Part shown: positions 1 to 6,980 of the stretch, piece after piece
How the letters are laid out: every line of letters starts with the position of its first letter
How positions within the stretch are numbered: the stretch's first letter is position 1
Source of the DNA: Candidatus Shapirobacteria bacterium
Lineage (GTDB): Bacteria > Patescibacteriota > Microgenomatia > UBA12405
Assembly (NCBI GenBank): GCA_003542615.1
Contig: DPKG01000008.1
Coordinates: forward strand, 98,128 to 109,220
Direction of reading: 5' to 3'
DNA: 11,093 nucleotides
Made by a program: the position numbers and the translations under genes
The notes under the pieces: generated by a model
What the model was told of the DNA's origin: nothing
Database searches by the model: none
The model's input: the letters and a program-made list of their open reading frames with translations, nothing else

Positions 1-864
1 CAATTATTTTTCCGGGGACATTGGGGTTTTGGGTCCAGTGAATTAGGCCCGTTTGATGATTTGTCCTTTAGTATCGGAGTTATTCATTGGTTAATTCTTT
101 TTATTTCAATTATCTTGTTAATTTTTAATCGTAAAAAAATTAAAAATAAATTAAGTTTTCTAATCCTTTCCTTCTTTACCGGATTATTTTTTGGATCGAT
201 TTTCTTAACCCACTCAAAATCAACTTTCATCTGGCAAACTCTAACCTTTATGAAATACTTCCAATTTCCTTGGCGATTTCTTATTCTTACTATCCTCTCT
301 ACTTCTGTACTAGCCGGATTTCCTATTTTTCTACTTAAATCAAACAGAAAACTTTCCATTCTTTATGCCTCATTATTAATTTTTTCAGTCATCTTTTTTA
401 ATGCTCGTTTATTTAGACCAACCAGGTATATCGATATAAATGACCAACAAAAATTTTCCGGTCAAAACTGGGAATACCAAATCACTGCCAGTATATACGA
501 TTATTTACCAATTTTTGCCAAAGCCCCTCCGGCCAAACCGGCACCCCAAATTCCTCAAATTCTTGATGGTGATTCACAAATAATTCAATTTCAAAAGGGG
601 ACTGATTGGCAAAAGGGCAAAATTGTAACCACTACTCCTACAAGTACTATTCAATTACCCCTTTTCTATTATCCCGGTTTCAAATTATGGCTAAACGGTC
701 AAGAAATTCCATTTAATTATCAAAACGAACTTGGCTTAATTACTTTCCAAACTCCTTCCGGCCAAAATGATTTTATCGTCAAAATGACAAAAACTCCCGT
801 CCGACTAACCGGAGACATTCTTAGCTTACTTGGCTTATTACTACTATTTATCCTCTATGTATAA
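1..864 (+). CDS. YfhO/PTPS_related-like multipass membrane protein, C-terminal part (5' end outside window)
   Basis: The frame is open from base 1, so this is the last 287 residues of a longer protein. A TTG at 61 is not the start: it encodes a Leu that aligns with a conserved Leu of the third gene (D-D-L-S-F-S-I-G here, D-Q-L-S-F-Q-I-G there), and the homology continues upstream through W-G-F-G and L-G-P. Visible parts are hydrophobic segments at about fragment residues 25-44, 52-72, 91-112 and 118-136, a Q-F-P-W-R-F motif (bases 262-279) at the start of one segment, a Pro-rich external linker (about 500-560), a beta-rich C-terminal domain with Y-Y-P-G-F, and a last membrane segment. Family members are GT-C-fold membrane proteins; YfhO of Firmicutes takes part in glycosylating lipoteichoic acid. 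The 'tetrahydropterin synthase' label often attached to this family says nothing about its chemistry. Its substrate is unknown. The next gene overlaps its end by 8 bases. Confidence 0.85.
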   Translation, partial: QLFFRGHWGFGSSELGPFDDLSFSIGVIHWLILFISIILLIFNRKKIKNKLSFLILSFFTGLFFGSIFLTHSKSTFIWQTLTFMKYFQFPWRFLILTILSTSVLAGFPIFLLKSNRKLSILYASLLIFSVIFFNARLFRPTRYIDINDQQKFSGQNWEYQITASIYDYLPIFAKAPPAKPAPQIPQILDGDSQIIQFQKGTDWQKGKIVTTTPTSTIQLPLFYYPGFKLWLNGQEIPFNYQNELGLITFQTPSGQNDFIVKMTKTPVRLTGDILSLLGLLLLFILYV

Positions 865-1849
865 ATTACTAGCATCTATTTTTATCATCATAATTAGTCA
901 TATTACTATCAAATTAAATATTGGTCCTGATTTTAGTATTTCCTATCTTAAACAAACTGAGCAATGCATCATTGATGGTCAAATTCCCTGCCGTTGGTTA
1001 ATATACTCCAATAATGGCCTAGGATTCCCCGTATTTAATAATCTTTCTCCATTGCCCTATTATTTTTCCCTTATTTTTCGCCAATTTGGTTTTGATTACT
1101 CAGTTTCATTAGCCCTAACTATTATCACGGTAACACTTTTTTTATTTTATTTTCTTAACAAATTATTCCCAAAAAAAATATTTTTAGTCTTCACTATTAC
1201 CATTCTTTCTTTATTTACCTCAACTTTATTTCCTTTAACCCTAGTCGTTACATTTCTCAGTTTTTTTAATAAAAATTTTTATCTTGCCTCTCTATTTTTT
1301 GGACTAGCCTTGATTTCGGTTGATATTCAATATTTTCTCTATCTTCTAATTTTAACCAATCTCACATTATTTCTCTTTTACAGCCAAAATCTAAAAAAAA
1401 TATTATCAGCCACAATGTTGGCGTTATTGTTATCTTCTTTTTACCTCGGTCCCTCACTAACCGAATTACTCCAAAACCAACTCAAACTATCAGAAACCAA
1501 ACTTAACTATCCTCAAGTTATCAAAGGCCAGGCATATTTATCTCAATTCCAAAAAAGATCAAATTTTTGGCGACTTACTGCCGAAGTTTCTTCAAATGAA
1601 ACGGCACAAGCCATTATCCCTATCTCGTACCACCCCTCCTGGACAATTCTAATCGACCAGGCGAAGACAATTCCCACAAATGACACTCTCTATCAACCTA
1701 CTATTATTAACATCCCTCCCGGCCAGCACACTATAGTCGCCTTTCTTCAAAATTCAACATCTACCTTTATCTTCAATCTACTAACCTTGTTAACTGGTTT
1801 ATATTTATTTGTCGTCTCATTTCCAAAAAATGTTAAAAAAGATCACTAA
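857..1849 (+). CDS. Shortened YfhO/PTPS_related-like membrane protein paralog
   Basis: Starts at ATG 857, which overlaps the previous stop by 8 bases; a TTG at 830 would add nine residues with no family support. The 330-residue product carries the N-terminal family signature (G-Q-I-P-C-R-W, Trp47, followed by G-F-P-V-F and P-L-P-Y-Y), several membrane segments, the L-L-S-S-F-Y-L motif (residues 191-197), then the C-terminal beta-domain (Q-F-Q-K at 230-233, H-P-S-W ending at Trp262, P-P-G-Q-H) and a final membrane helix. Compared with the 589-residue third gene, about 190 residues between L-L-S-S-F-Y-L and the C-terminal Trp are missing, including the W-G-Y-G and F-P-W-R-F blocks. The first-loop His seen in the third gene (S-D-E-S-H) has no counterpart. 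There are no frameshifts or stops, so it looks like a maintained gene. It could be a non-catalytic partner of its neighbours or a decaying duplicate; I cannot tell which. Confidence 0.83.
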   Translation: MYKLLASIFIIIISHITIKLNIGPDFSISYLKQTEQCIIDGQIPCRWLIYSNNGLGFPVFNNLSPLPYYFSLIFRQFGFDYSVSLALTIITVTLFLFYFLNKLFPKKIFLVFTITILSLFTSTLFPLTLVVTFLSFFNKNFYLASLFFGLALISVDIQYFLYLLILTNLTLFLFYSQNLKKILSATMLALLLSSFYLGPSLTELLQNQLKLSETKLNYPQVIKGQAYLSQFQKRSNFWRLTAEVSSNETAQAIIPISYHPSWTILIDQAKTIPTNDTLYQPTIINIPPGQHTIVAFLQNSTSTFIFNLLTLLTGLYLFVVSFPKNVKKDH

Positions 1850-3599
1850 GTACAACTCATTTTATTTATTTTTAATTTTTCTATTCGTTCTCTGGCAGTC
1901 AAGATTTTTATTTATTCCGGGATTGTTTACTTTTTCTGATGAATCTCACCTGGCCAACCTCCACCAAATGATTGCCGCTCTTCAGTCAGGTCAAATACCA
2001 CCTCGTTGGGCCCCTAATTTTAGCTACAATTTTGGTCATCCTTTCTTTAATTTTTACTATCTTTTACCCTACCTAGTAGGTTCCTTTTTTTATTTGATAT
2101 TTAATTTTAGTTTGATATTGTCCCTCAAAAGTATCTTTTTTCTCAGTCTTCTGGCTTCCGGTATTGCCATGTATTATCTTGGTCAAAAATTTTTTAATAA
2201 ATCTACTTCATTCGCTGTATCCATAATATATTTATTCACACCTTATCGGGCTGTCGACTTATATGTCAGAGGATCTATAGGGGAATTATTTGGCTTTGTC
2301 TTTATGCCGTTAGTTCTTTTAACTTTTATTAACCTATTAAAATCCAAACATTTTTCTTCACTATTTTGGGCGGTAATTTCTCTATCCGGATTAATAATTT
2401 CTCACAACCTTACTATCCTAATATTTTCCCCAATACTTTTATTACTTTTAACTATTTATTTATTTCAAAACATTCCACCAGCAGAAAGAATTACATCAAC
2501 CATCCGGACTATTATTGCTTTTTTTCTTTCCTTCCTATTATCTTCATTTTATCTTTTACCCGCACTTTTGGAAAAAAAATATATGCAAACCGGAACTCCT
2601 TTTAATCCCATTGATCACTTTCCCTTTATTAAACAATTAATCATTCCTTACTGGGGATATGGAGCCTCCGTTTGGGGTCCCACCGATCAACTTTCCTTTC
2701 AAATCGGAGTCACTAATCTAATGATTGTTATTATTGTTTTTTTAATGATTATCTTTTCCAAATTTAAATACAAATCCCTGGCTATCGGGCTATTAATTGC
2801 ATTTTTCGCTTCAGTCGTTATGATGAATATCCGATCCCTTCCCGTTTGGCAACTAATTCCCATCGCTTCCTATGTTCAGTTTCCTTGGCGTTTTTTAATA
2901 ATTACTACCTTTACCACTTCTTTATTATCAGGTTTTATCAGTCTTCATCCCAAACACAATCTCAAAAATATTCCACTTTTCCTAGCCGCATTGTCAATTT
3001 TATTTACTTATTCATATTTTCAACCTCATAAAGTTCAAAAAGTCGATGATAACTACTATTTGAATCGTTTTTTTATCAATCAAAATAGTCAAAATAAATC
3101 CAATCTTTTATCAGATGTCTATCAATATAATTCAGAAGACTATCTGCCTCTTACCATTTGGACTTCCGCCCGACCAAAGTCCCTGTTACCTAAAATTGAA
3201 ACTTCACCCAATACAATTATTTCGGAATATAAGGAAATTTCAGCCATTAACTATCAATTTAATCTTGACTCTGTCGAAGAATCAACTGTTTTTATAAATA
3301 ATTATTATTTTCCTGGTTGGCAAGCATATATTGACGATAAACCCGTCAAAACATCTCCATCAGGACCTCTCGGAAGGATTAGTTTTCAAGTCTCAAACGG
3401 TCAACATCAAGTATTATTAAAATTTGAAAACACAACAATTCGAAGATGTTCCAACCTAATTAGTTTATTAACCTTTTTTATTTTATTTATATTTTTTGTC
3501 AAAACCAATTTTTTAAATTACTACAGGACTAAATTTATATCCAAAAATCCATCTCAATCAAAGACAAATTCACCAAACAGCAAAAATATTCCAAGATAA
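1830..3599 (+). CDS. YfhO/PTPS_related-like multipass membrane protein, full length
   Basis: ATG 1830 gives 589 residues and a good N-terminus (M-L-K-K-I then a hydrophobic helix); the TTG at 1809 only adds seven residues. It overlaps the previous gene by 20 bases. Order of parts: signal-anchor-like helix; first external loop with S-D-E-S-H and Q-I-P-P-R-W (Trp60), followed by G-H-P-F-F-N-F-Y; several membrane helices; L-L-S-S-F-Y-L-L-P (237-244); external Y-W-G-Y-G (274-278) and W-G-P; Q-F-P-W-R-F (350-355); a long external segment; a beta-rich C-terminal domain with Y-F-P-G-W (Trp497) and G-Q-H-Q-V; a last helix and a basic, Ser/Asn-rich tail probably in the cytosol. The layout matches GT-C-type membrane proteins of the YfhO and PTPS_related families, which are thought to transfer sugars from lipid carriers outside the membrane. 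This is the intact reference for its two upstream paralogs. The sugar and acceptor are unknown. Confidence 0.86.
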   Translation: MLKKITKYNSFYLFLIFLFVLWQSRFLFIPGLFTFSDESHLANLHQMIAALQSGQIPPRWAPNFSYNFGHPFFNFYYLLPYLVGSFFYLIFNFSLILSLKSIFFLSLLASGIAMYYLGQKFFNKSTSFAVSIIYLFTPYRAVDLYVRGSIGELFGFVFMPLVLLTFINLLKSKHFSSLFWAVISLSGLIISHNLTILIFSPILLLLLTIYLFQNIPPAERITSTIRTIIAFFLSFLLSSFYLLPALLEKKYMQTGTPFNPIDHFPFIKQLIIPYWGYGASVWGPTDQLSFQIGVTNLMIVIIVFLMIIFSKFKYKSLAIGLLIAFFASVVMMNIRSLPVWQLIPIASYVQFPWRFLIITTFTTSLLSGFISLHPKHNLKNIPLFLAALSILFTYSYFQPHKVQKVDDNYYLNRFFINQNSQNKSNLLSDVYQYNSEDYLPLTIWTSARPKSLLPKIETSPNTIISEYKEISAINYQFNLDSVEESTVFINNYYFPGWQAYIDDKPVKTSPSGPLGRISFQVSNGQHQVLLKFENTTIRRCSNLISLLTFFILFIFFVKTNFLNYYRTKFISKNPSQSKTNSPNSKNIPR

Positions 3600-3619
3600 A
3601 ACATCTCAAATCTAAAGAC

Positions 3620-3652
3620 TTAAGTTATTTTATAATGTAATCATTAACTTAA
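3620..3652. repeat. 8-bp inverted repeat spanning the only intergenic gap
   Basis: TTAAGTTA at 3620-3627 is matched exactly by its reverse complement TAACTTAA at 3645-3652, with a 17-base spacer that contains TATAAT. The arms have one G:C pair each and no T-run follows, so this is a poor intrinsic terminator. Its position around a promoter-like box would fit an operator, but an 8-bp AT-rich match can arise by chance in DNA of this composition. Confidence 0.3.
3631..3636 (+). promoter_or_regulatory. TATAAT-like -10 box upstream of the GT39 genes
   Basis: A perfect TATAAT lies 25 bases before the ATG at 3662, which would give a leader of about 20 bases. No good TTGACA-like box is seen 16-18 bases upstream, and there is no TG extension. 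It sits in the only real gap of the window, the natural place for a second transcription start. Promoter consensus in this lineage is poorly known and the region is AT-rich, so this is tentative. Confidence 0.35.
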
Positions 3653-3661
3653 CTTCGTTTG

Positions 3662-5320
3662 ATGATTCTAAGACATAAGATAATTTTTACTTTAATCCTC
3701 TTTGCTGGATTTATATTTCGCTTTTGGCAACTTGATCAATACCCCCCCAGCCTAAACTGGGATGAAATCAGTCATGGTTATAATGCCTATAGTTTGCTTA
3801 AAACAGGGAAAGACCAATGGGATACATCCTGGCCAATATTTAATTTTCGGGCTTACGGCGATTATCCTACTACCGTCAATATGTACCTCACCATTCCGTT
3901 TATATCTATTTTTGGGCTTAATCCTATCACCACCCGACTTCCAACCGCAATTTTGGGATATCTCTTAATTCCAATCTCGTTTTTTCTTTCAAAAATGCTT
4001 TTGAAAAATACCAAATCCTCACTCTTTGTCGCTCTTTTAGTTGCCATATCTCCCTGGACACTATTTACCTCCCGCCAAGTACTTCAATCAACAGTCTCCC
4101 TTTTCTTTTTGTTACTAGGTATTTCCCTATCTCTTCTATCTCTTCAAAAAAACAAATCACCTTACTTTCTCATTCCGGGAGTATTTTTTTGGATGTTTTC
4201 TTCTTTTGCCTACCATAACACCAAAATAGTCGCTCCTCTTTTATTAATTTTCTTTCTTTTTCATTACCGTCAATCCCTGCTTAAAATATTTTATCGAAAT
4301 ACCAAATTATTGTATGCCACTCTACTTACCATACTATTACTTTTAATCCCCTTATCTAACAATATTTTAAACTCTGACTCCCGAGCCAGAAGTAATTGGG
4401 TGTTTATCTTAAATGATGCTGCAATCAACGTCATTAATACCCAAAGAGGGGAATACGCCAACCCCGTAGTCGGGAAATTACTCTCAAATAAACTTACCTA
4501 CTTTATCCCTGCTTTTCTTAAAAATTATCTTGATTTTCTAAATCCCTATAATCTCTTTTTTACCGGAAGCACTCAACATCAGTACAACATACCCAACCAA
4601 GGTCTTATTTTCCCCATTCTTATGCCCTTCTTTTATCTTGGATTTTTTTATTCGATACTTCGTTTTAAAAAACAAAAATTACACCGATTTTTATTGATTT
4701 GGTGGCTTATTGGTCTTTTACCTGCCGCCTTAACCTCAGGTGATCTTCCTGTACTTCGGGCAATGACCATACTACCCTTACCTTTTATTTTTATTGCTTA
4801 TGGATTCCAGCTTTTTATCAAAAAATTAAAATTATTGAAATTCGAATCAATTCTTTTTTACCTAATCTCCTTACTTACTATTTTTCAATTTTTTCACTAC
4901 TGGACAATATTTACCTCATCATACAACCATTCCTATTCCCAATCATGGCAATACGGCTATTCTCAAGCTATAGATTTTGTTAAAACCCAGTATCCCAATT
5001 ACGAACAAATAATATTCACCAAAAAATATGGTGAACCCCACGAATTTGTACTTTATTATTGGCCTTGGGATCCGGCTAAATACCAGAATGACCCCGACAA
5101 AATATGGGACTATCATGCCAACTGGTACTGGGTCGATGCCTTCGATAAATTTAAATTTTTCAATGACTGGGAAATTAAGGACAAAACATTATATCTCGAT
5201 AAAAAAACACTACTTGTAACCTCTGGAGCAAATTTTAATACTCAAGGTGCTAGAATTTTACATACCATTCATTTTTTAGATAACACCATTGCTTTCCAAA
5301 TAATTTCCTATGAACCGTAA
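3662..5320 (+). CDS. GT39/PMT-type (ArnT-like) membrane glycosyltransferase 1
   Basis: ATG 3662 is preferred over the TTG one codon earlier; it yields 552 residues. Residues 6-22 form the first membrane helix, followed by the external loop with N-W-D-E (Asp34-Glu35), the acidic pair that in protein-mannosyltransferase and ArnT families takes part in catalysis. Then come H-G-Y-N-A-Y-S, Y-G-D-Y-P, N-P-I-T-T-R-L-P, a run of membrane helices, L-P-A-A-L-T with L-R-A-M, and a soluble external C-terminal part with I-F-T-K-K-Y-G-E-P. Such enzymes transfer a sugar from a polyprenyl-phosphate carrier on the outer face of the membrane. It is the most divergent of the three tandem copies: the R-G-A-W-E motif of the next two genes reads R-Q-V-L-Q, and G-D-Y-K-P-G reads G-D-Y-P-T-T. 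Its C-terminal part is also rich in Trp (D-K-I-W-D, W-Y-W). It probably starts its own transcript after the gap. Confidence 0.87.
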   Translation: MILRHKIIFTLILFAGFIFRFWQLDQYPPSLNWDEISHGYNAYSLLKTGKDQWDTSWPIFNFRAYGDYPTTVNMYLTIPFISIFGLNPITTRLPTAILGYLLIPISFFLSKMLLKNTKSSLFVALLVAISPWTLFTSRQVLQSTVSLFFLLLGISLSLLSLQKNKSPYFLIPGVFFWMFSSFAYHNTKIVAPLLLIFFLFHYRQSLLKIFYRNTKLLYATLLTILLLLIPLSNNILNSDSRARSNWVFILNDAAINVINTQRGEYANPVVGKLLSNKLTYFIPAFLKNYLDFLNPYNLFFTGSTQHQYNIPNQGLIFPILMPFFYLGFFYSILRFKKQKLHRFLLIWWLIGLLPAALTSGDLPVLRAMTILPLPFIFIAYGFQLFIKKLKLLKFESILFYLISLLTIFQFFHYWTIFTSSYNHSYSQSWQYGYSQAIDFVKTQYPNYEQIIFTKKYGEPHEFVLYYWPWDPAKYQNDPDKIWDYHANWYWVDAFDKFKFFNDWEIKDKTLYLDKKTLLVTSGANFNTQGARILHTIHFLDNTIAFQIISYEP

Positions 5321-6980
5321 AAATCTGATCTTTTTAATAATAATTTTTCTGACTTCATTTCTTCTTAGAATTTTCAAAGTGGACCAATACCCCACCCTTC
5401 TTTGGGATGAAGCCGCTCTAGGTTACAATGCCTTTTCTATTCTAAATACCGGTCGCGACGAATATGGGCAGATTCTTCCTCTTATTTTTAAATCCTTTGG
5501 AGATTACAAACCTGGTTTATATATTTATCTCACCGTTCCCTTCGTCGCCCTCCTCGGTCTAAACCCACTTTCTGTACGTTTACCATCCATTCTTTTGGGT
5601 AGCCTAATTCCAATAATTTTTTATTTTTTAATAAAAGAAATATCTCCCAAGTCAAAATATTTACCTTATCTCACAGCCATTTTAATAACATTTAATCCCT
5701 ATAATATCCACTTTTCCCGCGGTGCCTGGGAGACCAACATTTTAACATTTGAATTAATTCTGGCTTCTTATTTTTTCTTTAAATATTTAAATTCCAAATC
5801 AGCAAAATTTTTACTATTTTCCTCATTAGTCTTTGGGTTTACGCTTTATACCTATCAAGCCGGAAAAATGATTAGTCTACTTCTGATATCAACCTTATTC
5901 ATTTTAAATTTCAAAAATATTTTAAAAACACATCTCAAAAATTTTTCTCTCTTCTTTATCTTTCCATTAATTATTTTTAGTTTACCTATAATTTTTGGCC
6001 TTCTTTTTAATCAAAACGCCAATCGGCTAAAAGTAGTCAGCCTTTCGTCTTACCCTCGATCAGAGTCAGAAGTTCAAACTATTATTAATGAGGCCGGATA
6101 CACTGATTATCAAATATTTCATAACCCCATTATTTACTACATTCAAAGCCTTTCTCTTCGATACTTTAATCATTTCTCGCCCAAATTTCTTGCTTTTGAA
6201 GGTGACTGGCAAAGTCCTCGTCACTCTGCCCCCTATATTGGCGTCCTTCTTTACCCCTCGCTAATCTTTTTAGTCATTGGAATTTTTTCTACTTTTGCTC
6301 TATCTTCCAAAAAAGAAAGAAAACTTTCTATCTTTTTTTTAATCTGGCTTATTATTGCTCCAATTCCGGCAGCCCTTACCCGTGATTCTGTACAATCTGT
6401 CCGTTCAATGTCATTTTCACTTCCTTTAATTTACTTTGCTTCCCTAGGTATTACCGAAACTTATAAATTTTTTGAAACTAAAAAAATAAAATTTCTTAAT
6501 TTTTTAGTTGGCTTTTTAATATTTTATAGCTATTTTATTTCCTTTTTCTATTACTCCGAACTTTATTTAAATCATTTAGTCAAAAAATCACCCAATGAAA
6601 ATCTATATGGCTACAAACAAGCTATGGATTATTTAATTACTAATCAAAATTCTTATCAAAATATAATTTTTACCAATTTTTACGGTCAACCATATATTTA
6701 CTATCTTTTTTATTCAAAATATTCTCCCTCCAAATATCAATCACAAGCCTTCCTTACTGAAAGTATCTCCGGTGACACCGGCCAAATCAATCAAATCGAC
6801 AATATCCGCTTCGATTCTCCTAATTTTAACTCAATTAAAGAAACTCCAAATACTCTTGCTATTTTTTCTTATGATGAAATTTTACGACAGGGGATAGATC
6901 AAACCCCCGATTTTTCTGAGTTTATCCCCCTTAGTCCGATTAACAATATTTCCACTTTTTATGCCTACCAAACTAATTAA
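5310..6980 (+). CDS. GT39/PMT-type (ArnT-like) membrane glycosyltransferase 2
   Basis: The ATG at 5310 overlaps the preceding stop by 11 bases, giving 556 residues. The N-terminal helix (residues 6-22) is followed by the first-loop motif L-L-W-D-E (Asp33-Glu34), G-Y-N-A-F-S, F-G-D-Y-K-P-G, L-N-P-L-S-V-R-L-P-S, then F-S-R-G-A-W-E-T-N, many membrane helices, P-A-A-L-T-R-D with V-R-S-M, and an external C-terminal part with I-F-T-N-F-Y-G-Q-P-Y and Y-S-K-Y-S-P. Size and motif order fit the PMT/ArnT-like GT-C superfamily, which uses a polyprenyl-phosphate sugar as donor. It is closer to the following gene than to the preceding one, judged by the shared F-G-D-[YF]-K-P-G and S-R-G-A-W-E motifs. The specific sugar and acceptor (lipid, glycan or protein) cannot be read from the sequence. 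Confidence 0.9.
   Translation: MNRKNLIFLIIIFLTSFLLRIFKVDQYPTLLWDEAALGYNAFSILNTGRDEYGQILPLIFKSFGDYKPGLYIYLTVPFVALLGLNPLSVRLPSILLGSLIPIIFYFLIKEISPKSKYLPYLTAILITFNPYNIHFSRGAWETNILTFELILASYFFFKYLNSKSAKFLLFSSLVFGFTLYTYQAGKMISLLLISTLFILNFKNILKTHLKNFSLFFIFPLIIFSLPIIFGLLFNQNANRLKVVSLSSYPRSESEVQTIINEAGYTDYQIFHNPIIYYIQSLSLRYFNHFSPKFLAFEGDWQSPRHSAPYIGVLLYPSLIFLVIGIFSTFALSSKKERKLSIFFLIWLIIAPIPAALTRDSVQSVRSMSFSLPLIYFASLGITETYKFFETKKIKFLNFLVGFLIFYSYFISFFYYSELYLNHLVKKSPNENLYGYKQAMDYLITNQNSYQNIIFTNFYGQPYIYYLFYSKYSPSKYQSQAFLTESISGDTGQINQIDNIRFDSPNFNSIKETPNTLAIFSYDEILRQGIDQTPDFSEFIPLSPINNISTFYAYQTN

Noticed and set aside
84..359. Minus-strand open frames (also 3862-4047, 8512-8775, 8973-9173)
   Set aside because: All lie fully within well-supported + strand genes, have no family features and are explained by the composition of the opposite strand.
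830..856. TTG 830 as the start of the second gene (and, likewise, TTG 1809 for the third and TTG 3659 for the fourth)
   Set aside because: ATG codons a few residues later give sensible membrane-protein N-termini and shorter overlaps; the TTG extensions add nothing conserved.
61..864. TTG at 61 as the start of the first gene
   Set aside because: The frame is open to base 1 and the 20 residues before it align with the third gene, including the W-G-[FY]-G and G-P motifs; the Leu itself is conserved.
1..3599. Role in pterin metabolism suggested by the '6-pyruvoyl-tetrahydropterin synthase-related' family name
   Set aside because: The proteins are multipass membrane proteins with GT-C-like layout and none of the features of the small soluble pterin synthase.
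3600..3661. Intrinsic terminator after the third gene
   Set aside because: The inverted repeat is AT-rich with a 17-base loop and is not followed by a T-run.
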